DNA of 64,000 bases from Motiliproteus sp965230185 (lineage in GTDB: Bacteria > Pseudomonadota > Gammaproteobacteria > Pseudomonadales > Balneatricaceae): the NCBI GenBank assembly GCA_965230185.1, contig OZ245995.1, positions 4,464,001-4,528,000 on the forward strand. Reading direction: 5' to 3'. The notes below the pieces were generated by a model. It did not search any database, had not been told where the DNA came from, and worked only from the letters and a program-made list of their open reading frames with translations. Shown here piece by piece: positions 18,818 through 26,867 of this stretch; the first letter of the stretch is position 1, and the number at the start of each line of letters is the position of its first letter. A program made the position numbers and the translations under genes.

Positions 18818-19772
18818 CGTCCCACCCCAATATAGCCATCAGCTCCTCTTCACTATGCCCTTCACCCTTAGGTTGTGGTGCATTTGGGCTAGGTACAGGC
18901 TGTTTAACCGGTTTCGGAGGAATCTTGGCTACAGGGGCCTTAAAAGGGCTTACAGAGCCTCCGTCCAAATGGAAGTTTACCGCAGAATTTCGGTGAGTCA
19001 GCAAGAAGCCGACATTGGGGGTCATAGGCCCCTTCTCCAGCCCCTCGTTCACTTTGCACCATTCCGAGAACCCATACCAATCTTTCAGGCAAGACTCTAT
19101 GGTGGCCAAGGACAAAGCATCATCCCCCACAGAATGGAAGAAGTGTTTAATCTGGCCTTGCTCCATTTCGTTGAACCCAGAAAAGAATTTAGCAGAGTCG
19201 TAAGTACTGGGGACTACCTCCTGCCATAGGGCCTTCACTTTGGCTATTGGGGAATTCTTAGTCCCATTGGAACCAGTAGCTAATTTCCCCTGTTCTTTCT
19301 CTTGCATAATCTGATGGTCAGATATTCCCTCATGTACTCTTCCCATCTCTTCCTCCAATTTGCTCTCCCCGTAGGGTATCGGGTTCTCTTCTGATTCTCC
19401 TTCGGGTTCTCTTTGGGTTAGGGTGTCACCTATGTCACCCCCGTGGTGACGCCCATGACACCCCCCTAGTGACACTGATGTCACCCCCCCGGTGACACTG
19501 ATGTCACCCCCCTCTGGCATAAGGAAAGTATACAAACTGGTCGTACCGGTGCGTTTTTTGATCGAAATTAAGCCTCGACCTTCTAAAGTCTTGAGGTGAC
19601 GTTTGACCTGACGCTGACTTAAACCACTCTCTTTAGCAATGGTTTTGGTACCAGGCCAACATAGTCCGGTGTCCTTATTGGCACGGTTAGCCAAAGCCCA
19701 AAGAACATTTCGGGTACCGCTACGCTCAGTACAGTGTTCTTGCATCCAGTTAATCTGTGGCATTCCCATCAT
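18810..19772 (-). CDS. Replication initiator-like protein with winged-helix (HTH_36) domain
   Basis: This protein has 320 residues. The N-terminal 90 residues are a winged helix: RNVLWALANRANKDTGLCWP, TKTIAKESGLSQRQVKRHLKTLEGRGLI. Such domains start lambda-O-like and satellite replication proteins. The middle part is low-complexity and overlaps four 23-base DNA iterons, as in lambda where the origin lies inside gene O. The C-terminal part (about 170-320) has a helical block and a proline-rich tail ending in acidic residues, possibly for helicase loading. No primase or helicase motif is visible. The gene probably drives replication of the excised element. Confidence 0.65.
   Translation of the reverse strand: MMGMPQINWMQEHCTERSGTRNVLWALANRANKDTGLCWPGTKTIAKESGLSQRQVKRHLKTLEGRGLISIKKRTGTTSLYTFLMPEGGDISVTGGVTSVSLGGCHGRHHGGDIGDTLTQREPEGESEENPIPYGESKLEEEMGRVHEGISDHQIMQEKEQGKLATGSNGTKNSPIAKVKALWQEVVPSTYDSAKFFSGFNEMEQGQIKHFFHSVGDDALSLATIESCLKDWYGFSEWCKVNEGLEKGPMTPNVGFLLTHRNSAVNFHLDGGSVSPFKAPVAKIPPKPVKQPVPSPNAPQPKGEGHSEEELMAILGWDDE
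19423..19514. repeat. Four 23-bp iterons (probable replication origin)
   Basis: Four head-to-tail copies start at 19423, 19446, 19469 and 19492. Each has a core close to the palindrome GTGACACTGATGTCAC followed by a C-run. The period of 23 bases is not a multiple of three, so it is conserved as DNA and not as a protein repeat. It lies inside the replication gene and is the likely binding site for that protein. Confidence 0.8.
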
Positions 19773-19794
19773 TAAGCCCCAATCCCTAACAAAG

Positions 19795-19818
19795 AAAAAA
19801 CCCCGTCCTTAGACAGGG
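19795..19818 (-). terminator. Intrinsic terminator
   Basis: On the minus strand CCCTGTC, loop TAAG, GACGGGG (one G-U pair) is followed by TTTTTT. It lies between the AlpA/Xis-like pseudogene and the replication gene and would end transcripts coming from the regulator promoter. Confidence 0.75.
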
Positions 19819-20029
19819 CAACCCTCAATTTGAAGTAGCAAACACAAAAACATTTTTAGCCTTGCTTCATAGACGACCACTTTCCTGAATAAACTCATCC
19901 AGATCTTTCTGGAAATAAAAGATACGGCCGCACTTTACGTAAGGAGGCCCTGTAACCCTCCCTTAAAATCGGACCACTGTTAGTTAGAGTTCTCCGGCAT
20001 AATGCAGCAATGCGAAAGGAGAACGGACG

Positions 20030-20296
20030 ATGCGCAAGACACGGTTCACGGAAGCTCAGATTGTACAGATCCTGAAGTCAGTCGAAGGCGGCCGGATGGT
20101 CAAAGATGTTTGCCGGGAGCACGGTATTTCTGACGCCACCTACTACAACTGGAAAGCCAAATACGGTGGCATGGAAGCATCCGATATTAAACGGCTGAAG
20201 GCGCTGGAAGAGGAAAACCGAAAGCTCAAGCAGATGTTTGCAGATCTGAGTCTGGAGAACCGAGCGCTCAAAGACGTCATCGAAAAAAAGATCTGA
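20030..20296 (+). CDS. IS407-group transposase, OrfA
   Basis: This protein has 88 residues: a helix-turn-helix (MRKTRFTEAQIVQILKSVEG, REHGISDATYYNWKAKYGG) and a leucine-zipper helix (KRLKALEEENRKLKQMFADL) ending in DVIEKKI. It binds the IS ends and regulates or, fused to OrfB, makes the transposase. GAAAGGAG precedes the ATG. Near its 3' end seven A (20283-20289) followed by G form the expected -1 frameshift site. Confidence 0.95.
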   Translation: MRKTRFTEAQIVQILKSVEGGRMVKDVCREHGISDATYYNWKAKYGGMEASDIKRLKALEEENRKLKQMFADLSLENRALKDVIEKKI

Positions 20297-21144
20297 AGCC
20301 AGCAGCTAAGCGTGGGCTCGTTGATTACCTCCGGAGTACCCATGGACTGAGCATCAGGGCCGCTTGCAAGGCCCTGTGCTTAAGCCGGTCGGTTTATCAC
20401 TATCAGCCCGATGTTTCGCGAGATGATCCCGTGATCGACGCGCTGCTGGCACTGTCGGACAGATATCCTCGGTATGGGTTCAGGAAGTTATTTCTCATCC
20501 TGAGACGCCAGGGGAACGACTGGAATCACAAACGAGTTTACCGGGTGTACTGCTTGCTCAGGCTCAACCTGAGGAGAAAAGGAAAAAGGCGCCTACCCAA
20601 CAGGAACCCACAACCGCTACGTGTTCCAGAACTGGCGAACCACTGCTGGTCGATTGATTTCATGGCCGACAGCTTACGTTGTGGACGGCGCTTCAGAACA
20701 TTCAATGTGGTTGATGACTTCAATCGAGAAGCGCTGGCTATCGAAATAGATCTGAATTTGCCGGCTCTGCGGGTGATAAGGACACTGGATCGAGCTGCTG
20801 CCTGGCGCGGGTATCCGACAAAGGTCCGTATGGACAATGGGCCGGAGTTTGTCTCTGCAGCACTAGCGGGATGGGCAGAGGAGCATGGCGTAGAATTGGA
20901 GTTTATCAAGCCGGGAAAGCCTACCCAGAACTCCTATATCGAGCGCTTCAACCGGACGTACCGAAACGAGGTTTTGAACTTTTACCTCTTCTCTCGGCTG
21001 TCAGAAGTGCGAGAAATTACCGATAACTGGCTGCGGGAATACAACGAAGAGCGACCTCATGAATCACTTGGCGACCTGACTCCCCGGGAGTACCTGGTGA
21101 TCCATGAAAAAGGGCTGGAAAACTCTAAAAACCAGTGGCACTAA
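20284..21144 (+). CDS. IS407-group transposase, OrfB (DDE integrase domain, read by -1 frameshift)
   Basis: The frame overlaps the end of orfA at the A7 run and continues for about 286 residues. It has an HTH_21-like region (DALLALSDRYPRYGFRKLFL) and the rve catalytic core. The DDE residues lie in WSIDFMAD, RMDNGPEF and the downstream HVELEFIKPGKP/YIERFNRTYR block (E). It ends with the typical EYNEERPHESLGDLTPREYL. It is normally made as an OrfAB fusion through frameshifting. An internal ATG at 20431 could give a shorter product. Confidence 0.93.
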   Translation, partial: KKDLKPAAKRGLVDYLRSTHGLSIRAACKALCLSRSVYHYQPDVSRDDPVIDALLALSDRYPRYGFRKLFLILRRQGNDWNHKRVYRVYCLLRLNLRRKGKRRLPNRNPQPLRVPELANHCWSIDFMADSLRCGRRFRTFNVVDDFNREALAIEIDLNLPALRVIRTLDRAAAWRGYPTKVRMDNGPEFVSAALAGWAEEHGVELEFIKPGKPTQNSYIERFNRTYRNEVLNFYLFSRLSEVREITDNWLREYNEERPHESLGDLTPREYLVIHEKGLENSKNQWH

Positions 21145-21338
21145 AGATGGGAGGTTTACAGCCCCTTCTCAGCGTTCCGCCAAGCAGCAAGAGTTTTCTC
21201 ACTGACACCCAGATATAGAGATGCATTGGCAACATTCATTCGTCCATCCGGTAGCACTTTCACTTTTACTCGTTCAATACTCACAATTAGATTCTCCATA
21301 TACTATTTGGGATATTTTGGTATTTTATTGTATTTTTT

Positions 21339-21394
21339 GGTATTGCATGGAGTTTCATGCAAGAGTATAGTGTTTCTTGAGCTCATGCAATACC
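21339..21394. promoter_or_regulatory. Operator-like inverted repeats between divergent element genes
   Basis: GGTATTGCATG (21339-21349) is perfectly inverted as CATGCAATACC (21384-21394). A third half-site, CATGCAA, lies at 21356-21362 and forms TTGCATG-N6-CATGCAA with the first. The A+T-rich block 21301-21345 also repeats TTTTGGTATT. The site stands between the interrupted AlpA-like gene and the divergent RHH-like gene, as a shared control region would. Confidence 0.6.
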
Positions 21395-21424
21395 ATGTCA
21401 AGCCCTCAACACACGGAGAGCATG

Positions 21425-21859
21425 ATGCCAAAAAGTTCGGGAAGATCAGGAGCCGGAAAAGATCCAGTCATAACTGTTCGAACTCCTCAAAAGACAAAGT
21501 TCACGTTGGAGCTTATGGCGAGAGCCAAACACAGCACTACTTCCTCAATTGTTCTGCAAGCGATTGAAGATGCCGCCAAGAAGACCTCTTCAGGCCTATT
21601 CTTTAGAACCTTTTCTGAAGAACTAGGTGAACATGAGGTGTCAATTCTGGAAAAAGCTTGGGATATCTGTGAGGAAGACAGAACCATCAAATTGGCCCAA
21701 ATAGCACCTCATCTTTTATCTACTAAAGAACAAGCTATCTGGAAAGCTGTGAAGGAGAATCCTCGCTATTGGACTGGCAGATTCAAGGAAGAGCCTGACT
21801 TTCCCAAAATCAGGGAGTCATGGGATCAAATAAACGAAGAGGCGAAAAAGTTTCTATAG
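21425..21859 (+). CDS. Putative RHH-type DNA-binding protein of the element
   Basis: This 144-residue protein starts MPKSSGRSGAGKDP and continues with VITVRTPQKTKFTLELMARA and SSIVLQAIEDAAKK. That pattern of one strand and two helices suits a ribbon-helix-helix domain. The rest is helical, without known motifs (DFPKIRESWDQINEEAKKFL near the end). GGAG lies 6 bases before the chosen ATG; an ATG at 21422 is too close. Position after the operator-like repeats and before xis-int suggests a regulator of excision. Function is inferred. Confidence 0.5.
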   Translation: MPKSSGRSGAGKDPVITVRTPQKTKFTLELMARAKHSTTSSIVLQAIEDAAKKTSSGLFFRTFSEELGEHEVSILEKAWDICEEDRTIKLAQIAPHLLSTKEQAIWKAVKENPRYWTGRFKEEPDFPKIRESWDQINEEAKKFL

Positions 21860-21883
21860 TTTTTCGCCTTCTGAGGGTGAAAA

Positions 21884-22084
21884 ATGACTAGCTTTATGAC
21901 GATGCTACCCAAGTGGGTTCCAGCAAAACAATATAGCAAAATTTCCGGTTACAGCTTCGATGCTCTAAAACACAAGCGCAATGGCCATTGGATAGAAGGT
22001 GACCATTGGAGAAAAGGGCCAGACGGAGTGATTTACTACAACTGGCACTATATTGACGAGTGGGTCGAGCATGGCAACAAGTAA
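21884..22084 (+). CDS. Excisionase-family protein
   Basis: This protein has 66 residues: LPKWVPAKQYSKISGYSFDA, then KRNGHWIEGDHWRKGPDGVI and WHYIDEWV. This is the winged-helix pattern of small phage excisionases, which bend the attachment sites and direct the integrase to excise. GAGGG precedes the ATG. It overlaps the integrase start, so the two are cotranscribed and coupled. Confidence 0.8.
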   Translation: MTSFMTMLPKWVPAKQYSKISGYSFDALKHKRNGHWIEGDHWRKGPDGVIYYNWHYIDEWVEHGNK

Positions 22085-23345
22085 GCTAACAAAAGGAATT
22101 GAGCTGCATGGAAATTCAATTCGCATTGTATTCAGCTATAGAAATAGACGCTGCCGGGAAATACTCAAAGGTCTCGAACCTACTAAAGCAAATATTAAAT
22201 TTGCAGCCAATAAACGCGCTGCGATTATTCATGAGATAGGTATTGGAAAATTTAATTATGCAGACCATTTCCCTGATTCAAAAAATGCCCGCTTATATTC
22301 TGGGCCTGCTACCGAACGCCGCACCGTTTCAGAAGGTATTGATACCTGGCTGGCCGTTAAAAAAGGCAAAATCGCCCTCAGCACTTACGGCAGTTATAAA
22401 TCTAAAGCCAACAGCCACATCAAACCAGCGTTCGGCAACCGCTACATAAGCGAGTTAACCAAAACGGAAATCGACACCTGGATAGCGGTAGACCTGCATC
22501 ACCTTGCCAACAAAACCATCAATGAGATTATGATCATCCTGCGGGGCGTAATGAAAGACGCCAAAGCCGATAGAGTGATTAAGGACTCCCCCACTGACCT
22601 GATCGACAATTTAGAGGTCTATACGGAACCACCCGACCCTTTTACTAGGGAAGAGATTAATCGGTTCCTAGCCACACCCACCAAGCGAACCAATGAAATC
22701 AATATGATGAAATTCGGTATCTGGACCGGCCTGAGAATATCAGAACTGATTGCGCTGTGCTGGGAGGATGTGGATCTGAAGAAAAGGGTTGTCCGGATCC
22801 GTCGCGCCAACGTCAAAAGCCATTGGAAGATCACCAAGACTGAGAAGTCAGAACGGGATGTCGAATTGATTGAGCCTGCCATGGATGCCTTAAAGCAAGC
22901 CATGAGCGAGAGTTATGCCCTACCCGCTATCAGTATTGAAGTGATCCAGCGCGACAACAAGACCATCAAGGTCGAACACTTACGCCCGGTCTTTGTGAAC
23001 AGCAACTCGCATACCCACCACGCCAATGACGGCATGGTCAGAGATCGATTTTGGAAAACACATCTACGCAAAGCCAAGGTGCGTTACCGTGGACCGAACC
23101 ATGCCCGCCACACGTTCGCCAGCCAATTACTTTCAACCGGTATGATTTCAAAGGACTGGATTGCTAAACAGATGGGACACACCAGCACCAAGATGCTTGA
23201 TAGACATTACGCTAAATGGATACCCGAAGACGCACCACCAATGGCAGCCATGGTCAATAAAATTCTGGGGTTTGAAAACGAAAAACCAGATCAAAAGGCC
23301 CCAAATACGCCCCAAGGAAAAAGCACGGTTAATCTAATGAATTGA
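22071..23345 (+). CDS. Tyrosine site-specific integrase
   Basis: This 424-residue recombinase has an N-terminal arm-binding domain (GIELHGNSIRIVFSYRNRRC, DUF3596 type), a core-binding domain (about 85-170) and a catalytic domain. The catalytic domain has TGLRISELIALCWEDVD (Arg, about 220), HARHTFASQLL (about 344) and GHTSTKMLDRHYAKW (His and nucleophile Tyr, about 370-380). The ATG at 22071 lies inside xis. The gene ends 17 bases from the 3' end of tRNA-Ser(GGA), the expected place for an integrase that uses that tRNA as target. The protein looks intact. Confidence 0.95.
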   Translation: MATSKLTKGIELHGNSIRIVFSYRNRRCREILKGLEPTKANIKFAANKRAAIIHEIGIGKFNYADHFPDSKNARLYSGPATERRTVSEGIDTWLAVKKGKIALSTYGSYKSKANSHIKPAFGNRYISELTKTEIDTWIAVDLHHLANKTINEIMIILRGVMKDAKADRVIKDSPTDLIDNLEVYTEPPDPFTREEINRFLATPTKRTNEINMMKFGIWTGLRISELIALCWEDVDLKKRVVRIRRANVKSHWKITKTEKSERDVELIEPAMDALKQAMSESYALPAISIEVIQRDNKTIKVEHLRPVFVNSNSHTHHANDGMVRDRFWKTHLRKAKVRYRGPNHARHTFASQLLSTGMISKDWIAKQMGHTSTKMLDRHYAKWIPEDAPPMAAMVNKILGFENEKPDQKAPNTPQGKSTVNLMN

Positions 23346-23362
23346 TATTACACAAGAAAGGA

Positions 23363-23395
23363 TGGCGGTGAGGGAGGGATTCGAACCCTCGATGC
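23363..23395. other. Probable attachment-site core in the tRNA 3' end
   Basis: The integrase gene ends 17 bases away, and elements of this type recombine within the T-arm and acceptor stem of a tRNA. The core should lie here. A second copy of this sequence was not seen elsewhere in the window, so the exact core length cannot be set and the other end probably lies left of position 1. Confidence 0.45.
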
Positions 23396-23450
23396 CTTTC
23401 GACATACACACTTTCCAGGCGTGCTCCTTCGGCCACTCGGACACCTCACC
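23363..23450 (-). tRNA. tRNA-Ser(GGA)
   Basis: The 88-base gene on the minus strand starts GGTGAGGTGTCCGAGTGG and ends in an encoded CCA. It has the GGA anticodon (23414-23416 in complement), a long variable arm and the T-loop GGTTCGAATCC. It closely resembles the enterobacterial serine tRNA with this anticodon. Its 3' end is the boundary with the integrated element. Confidence 0.97.
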
Positions 23451-23479
23451 GCATAGCTCCTCAATCGAGGAGCGCGTAA

Positions 23480-23507
23480 TTTATACCAAATCCCCGGCGA
23501 TGGCAAA
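23480..23507 (-). promoter_or_regulatory. Promoter of tRNA-Ser(GGA)
   Basis: On the minus strand TTTGCC and TATAAA are separated by 16 bases and followed by a G+C-rich discriminator (GCGC), typical of stable-RNA promoters. A GCTCCTC/GAGGAGC hairpin (23455-23472) lies in the leader before the tRNA. Confidence 0.6.
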
Positions 23508-23923
23508 CAAAATTACACAATAATCTCCGAGAGCACTCGAGGGTGCCAGCAAGCCACTTTCAGCGGCTGGAACAGGTGCGATGCTCGTCGCCGCGAAGTC
23601 ATGAACAGGAGCTATTCACAGCAGTCGTTACTGAATCAGTAAAGCGGTTAACCGGACGTAAATGCAGTACCCCATTTACCGTCGACCTTATTTATTTGCC
23701 GTGAATAACTGAAAATTCAGAAAGAAACAGACTGCGGCGGAAAAGCCAGAACAGAGAATGAAATCCGGGCAGGCTCAGAAGCGAGGCAGGAGAAAAAGAG
23801 AAGGCTGTACAGAGCTGTATTATTCAGTGCCGGATATACTGTTTACTTAATAACCAGCCAAAGCACCAGTGAATAAACTACCGGGTTCAACGCCGGCCGC
23901 TTCGAAGCCGGTTATTGAGGACG
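23508..23923. other. Intergenic region between tRNA-Ser and ftsZ
   Basis: No convincing reading frame, RNA gene or repeat is visible in these 416 bases. Only the ftsZ terminator adjoins it. Confidence 0.5.
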
Positions 23924-23960
23924 AAAAAAAGCCCGAAGGCAGGGAAGATAGCCTCCGGGC
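23924..23960 (-). terminator. ftsZ terminator
   Basis: On the minus strand GCCCGGAGGC and GCCTTCGGGC form a 10-pair stem with a 10-base loop, followed by seven T. It lies 35 bases after the ftsZ stop, showing that the ftsA-ftsZ transcript ends here. Confidence 0.9.
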
Positions 23961-23995
23961 TGAAAACGGTTAATTAATAACCGAAAACTCGATAT

Positions 23996-25204
23996 TTAAT
24001 CCGCCTGACGGCGCAGGAATGCCGGGATATCCAGAAATTCCATTTCGTCGTCGGTACCGGTTCTGGCCAGCGGCATCGCGGCCTGTTCCGGTTCCGACTC
24101 TTTCTTTTCCATCGGCTTCGGTTTTGAAACCGGCTCGCATTGCTGACGCAGCACAGTGGGCAGCTCAAGCTGATCAAAATCCAGAGAACCGTCTTTTTTA
24201 CGCTGCCCCTTGCTGAGATTACTACTCACCACTTTTACCGCAGGCATTTCGCGATTACCCAGACCGGTGGCAACGACGGTGACTTTCAGCTCATCACTCA
24301 TCTCCGGATCGATTACGGTGCCCACCACCACGGTGGCGTTGTCGGAGGCAAACTCCTCGATGGTGTCGCCCACTTCGGCAAATTCACCCAGCCCCAGATC
24401 CAATCCGGCAGTGATGTTAACCAGGATGCCCTTCGCCCCCTGCAGATCGATATCCTCCAGCAGCGGGCAGCGAATGGCGGCCTCGGCGGCGATTCGAGCC
24501 CGGTCCTCACCACTGGCAATACCGGTCCCCATCATCGCCATGCCCATCTCCGACATCACCGTCTTCACATCGGCGAAGTCGACGTTGATCATGCCGGGAC
24601 GGATAATCAGATCGGCGATACCCTGCACCGCCCCCTGGAGGACATTATTAGCTTCCTTAAAGGCATCGATCAGCGAAGTAGCCTTACCCAGTACCGACAA
24701 CAGTTTTTCATTGGGGATGGTGATCAGCGAGTCGACATTTTCCGACAGCGCTTTAATGCCTTCATCAGCGACTTTAGCCCGACGACGGCCTTCGAAGGGA
24801 AACGGTTTTGTCACCACCGCCACAGTCAGAATACCAAGGTCTTTTGCCACCTCTGCGACAATGGGTGCCGCTCCGGTGCCGGTGCCACCGCCCATGCCGG
24901 CGGTGATAAACACCATATCCGCCCCGCTCAGCATCTCGGCAATGCGCTCGCGATCCTCAATCGCCGCCTGACGACCGATTTCCGGATTGGCGCCGGCACC
25001 CAGTCCTTTGGTCAGCTCACTGCCGATCTGCAGGACACTGCCGCCTTCCCCTGTCAGGGCCTGGGCATCGGTGTTGGCACAGATAAAATCCACCCCATCC
25101 ACATCGCTGGTCAGCATGTGCTGGACGGCGTTGCCGCCACCACCGCCGACACCGATCACCTTGATCACCGCACTCTGGGGTACGTTATCGACCATTTCAA
25201 ACAT
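23996..25204 (-). CDS. ftsZ: Cell division protein FtsZ
   Basis: This 402-residue tubulin-like GTPase forms the division ring. It has the N-terminal IKVIGVGGGGGNAV loop, ICANTDAQAL, the GTP motif GMGGGTGTGAAP, and the T7-loop region around ADVKTVMSEMG. A variable linker leads to the C-terminal FLDIPAFLRRQAD tail that binds FtsA and ZipA. The start at 25204 has GGGGAG upstream; an ATG at 25228 is less likely. It follows ftsA but is not followed by lpxC, and a terminator lies directly downstream. A duplicate of a dcw-encoded copy is possible. Confidence 0.97.
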   Translation of the reverse strand: MFEMVDNVPQSAVIKVIGVGGGGGNAVQHMLTSDVDGVDFICANTDAQALTGEGGSVLQIGSELTKGLGAGANPEIGRQAAIEDRERIAEMLSGADMVFITAGMGGGTGTGAAPIVAEVAKDLGILTVAVVTKPFPFEGRRRAKVADEGIKALSENVDSLITIPNEKLLSVLGKATSLIDAFKEANNVLQGAVQGIADLIIRPGMINVDFADVKTVMSEMGMAMMGTGIASGEDRARIAAEAAIRCPLLEDIDLQGAKGILVNITAGLDLGLGEFAEVGDTIEEFASDNATVVVGTVIDPEMSDELKVTVVATGLGNREMPAVKVVSSNLSKGQRKKDGSLDFDQLELPTVLRQQCEPVSKPKPMEKKESEPEQAAMPLARTGTDDEMEFLDIPAFLRRQAD

Positions 25205-25348
25205 TGCTATTCTCCCCTTTTTAATCACCGGAACCTCTGCTGCCCGCCCCAGTGCTTTAACGCTTCGTAATCTGTTTTTATTTACTGCTTTAATATCTGC
25301 TTTTTTACTACGGTTAATAACCCGCTGACTTATTATTGTTGGTCATTG

Positions 25349-26608
25349 TCAGAGGTTGTTCTGAAACCAGCTTTTCATCCGGTTCAGCATACCGGGACGC
25401 ATCTTCTGCACCTCCGGCGGTAATTGCTGTTGCTGCTGATAGTGCTTCTCGGCATAGAGCAGCAGCCCGACACCGGTGGCATAAATCGAATTGCCGATAA
25501 TATCGCTGAGACCGTTCACCCCCACCGGCTTCGCCAGTCTGACCGGCATATGGAAGATCTCTTCCGCCAGTTCAACGGCCCCTTCCATCTTCGAGGTGCC
25601 GCCGGTCAGCACGATGCCGGCCGCCACCAGATCTTCGAAGCCGCTGCGTCGCAGCTCCGCCTGTACCAGCGTGAACAGCTCGTCATAGCGGGGCTCAACC
25701 ACCTCCGCCAGCGCCTGACAGCTGAGGTCCCGCGGCGGCCGGTCGCCGACGCTGGGTACCTTGATGATGTCATCGGCACTGGCCAGTTGGGCCAGCGCGC
25801 AGGCGTATTTAATCTTGATCTCTTCGGCATTCTGGGTCGGCGTCCGCAGCGCCATGGCGATATCGTTAGTCACCTGGTCGCCGGCAATCGGAATCACCGC
25901 GGTATGGCGAATGGAGCCGCCGGTAAAGACGGCGATATCGGTGGTGCCGCCACCGATGTCCACCATGCAGACACCCAGCTCTTTTTCATCTTCGGTCAGC
26001 ACCGAGTAGCTGGAAGCCAGCTGCTCCAGCACCACGTTATCGACCTCAAGGCCGCAGCGACGAATGCATTTCTCGATATTCTGAGCGGCGTTCACGGCCC
26101 CGGTCACCAGGTGCACCTTGGCTTCCAGTCGCACCCCGGACATCCCCAGCGGCTCCTTGATGCCTTCCTGATTATCGATCACGTACTCCTGGGGCAGGAT
26201 ATGGAGGATCTTCTGATCCGCCGGAATCGCCACCGCCCGAGCGGCGTCGATCACCCGGTCGAGGTCGTAGTCGATCACCTCACGGTCGCGAATGGCGACG
26301 ATGCCATGGGAGTTCATCGAACTGATATGGCTGCCGGCGATGCCGGCGGTGACCGAGTGGATCTTGCAGCCGGACATCAGCTCAGCCTCTTCCACCGCCC
26401 GCTGGATCGAGTGCACGGTGGATTCGATATTCACCACCACCCCGCGCTTCAGGCCACGGGAGGGGTGGGAACCGATACCGATCACTTCGATGCGGCCATC
26501 GACAGCGACCTCGGCCACCAGCGCCACCACCTTCGAGGTACCGATATCCAGGGCGACAATCATATTGCTGTCTGCTTCATTCAGGTTAAAACGCGTATTC
26601 ACGTCCAA
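25349..26608 (-). CDS. ftsA: Cell division protein FtsA
   Basis: This 419-residue actin-like protein tethers FtsZ to the membrane. It has the phosphate-1 loop VALDIGTSKVVALVAEV, the inserted 1C domain (about 95-175), the phosphate-2 motif MVDIGGGTTDIAVF and the adenosine motif AAGIVLTGGTSKMEG. The end, MLNRMKSWFQNNL, is an amphipathic membrane-targeting helix. The start codon is TTG with GGAG 10 bases upstream; a GTG two codons later is an alternative. The usual upstream partner ftsQ is absent and a terminator precedes the gene, so the pair forms its own transcription unit. Confidence 0.97.
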   Translation of the reverse strand: MDVNTRFNLNEADSNMIVALDIGTSKVVALVAEVAVDGRIEVIGIGSHPSRGLKRGVVVNIESTVHSIQRAVEEAELMSGCKIHSVTAGIAGSHISSMNSHGIVAIRDREVIDYDLDRVIDAARAVAIPADQKILHILPQEYVIDNQEGIKEPLGMSGVRLEAKVHLVTGAVNAAQNIEKCIRRCGLEVDNVVLEQLASSYSVLTEDEKELGVCMVDIGGGTTDIAVFTGGSIRHTAVIPIAGDQVTNDIAMALRTPTQNAEEIKIKYACALAQLASADDIIKVPSVGDRPPRDLSCQALAEVVEPRYDELFTLVQAELRRSGFEDLVAAGIVLTGGTSKMEGAVELAEEIFHMPVRLAKPVGVNGLSDIIGNSIYATGVGLLLYAEKHYQQQQQLPPEVQKMRPGMLNRMKSWFQNNL

Positions 26609-26810
26609 CGTTTTAAATCTCCGGTGTTGTATGGAGTCAAATAATGCAAGACAGAGGCCAGTTTAACCAGGTTCACCATCGTTTTTTAAGTAACTCTTTT
26701 GCCTGGACTCTTAATTCAAGAATCAAACGAATCCGATCGGTCAGCAGTTATATCGGCAAAACCTTGCCGCACTTAACGGCAATAAGCGACATTTTTGTAA
26801 TTTATCCACA

Positions 26811-26841
26811 AATAAAAAGAGCGGGTCTCTGCCCGCTCTTT
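26811..26841 (-). terminator. Terminator after the PuuR-like gene
   Basis: AAAGAGCGGG and CCCGCTCTTT form a perfect 10-base stem with a 6-base loop, and minus-strand T residues follow. It isolates ftsA from the PuuR-like gene upstream. The 200 bases between it and ftsA should hold the ftsA promoter, but no clear consensus was picked out. Confidence 0.85.
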
Positions 26842-26867
26842 ACTGGATGTTTTTTAACCAGGATATA

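Larger units (their letters stand above)
19951..21160 (+). mobile_element. IS3-family insertion sequence, IS407 group (1210 bp)
   Basis: The ends read TGTAACCCTCCC at the left and, inverted, TGTAAACCTCCC at the right. They are flanked by a direct duplication of GCCC (19947-19950 and 21161-21164), the 4-base size known for the IS407 group. It carries orfA and orfB with an A7 slippage site. Both frames look intact, so the copy may still move. Its base composition is closer to the core chromosome than to the element around it. Confidence 0.93.
19867..21299 (-). pseudogene. AlpA/excisionase-type helix-turn-helix regulator, split by an IS element
   Basis: The 5' part (21161-21299) reads MENLIVSIERVKVKVLPDG, then NVANASLYLGVSEKTLAAWR. 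The 3' part (19867-19950) reads PPYVKCGRIFYFQKDLDEFI then QESGRL and stop. Removing the IS and one copy of the GCCC duplication restores one continuous frame of about 72 residues. It has a MerR/AlpA-type helix-turn-helix as used by satellite and P4-like regulators. It faces away from the RHH-like gene and was probably the element's excision or replication switch. The insertion falls inside the DNA-binding domain, so it should be inactive. Confidence 0.85.
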
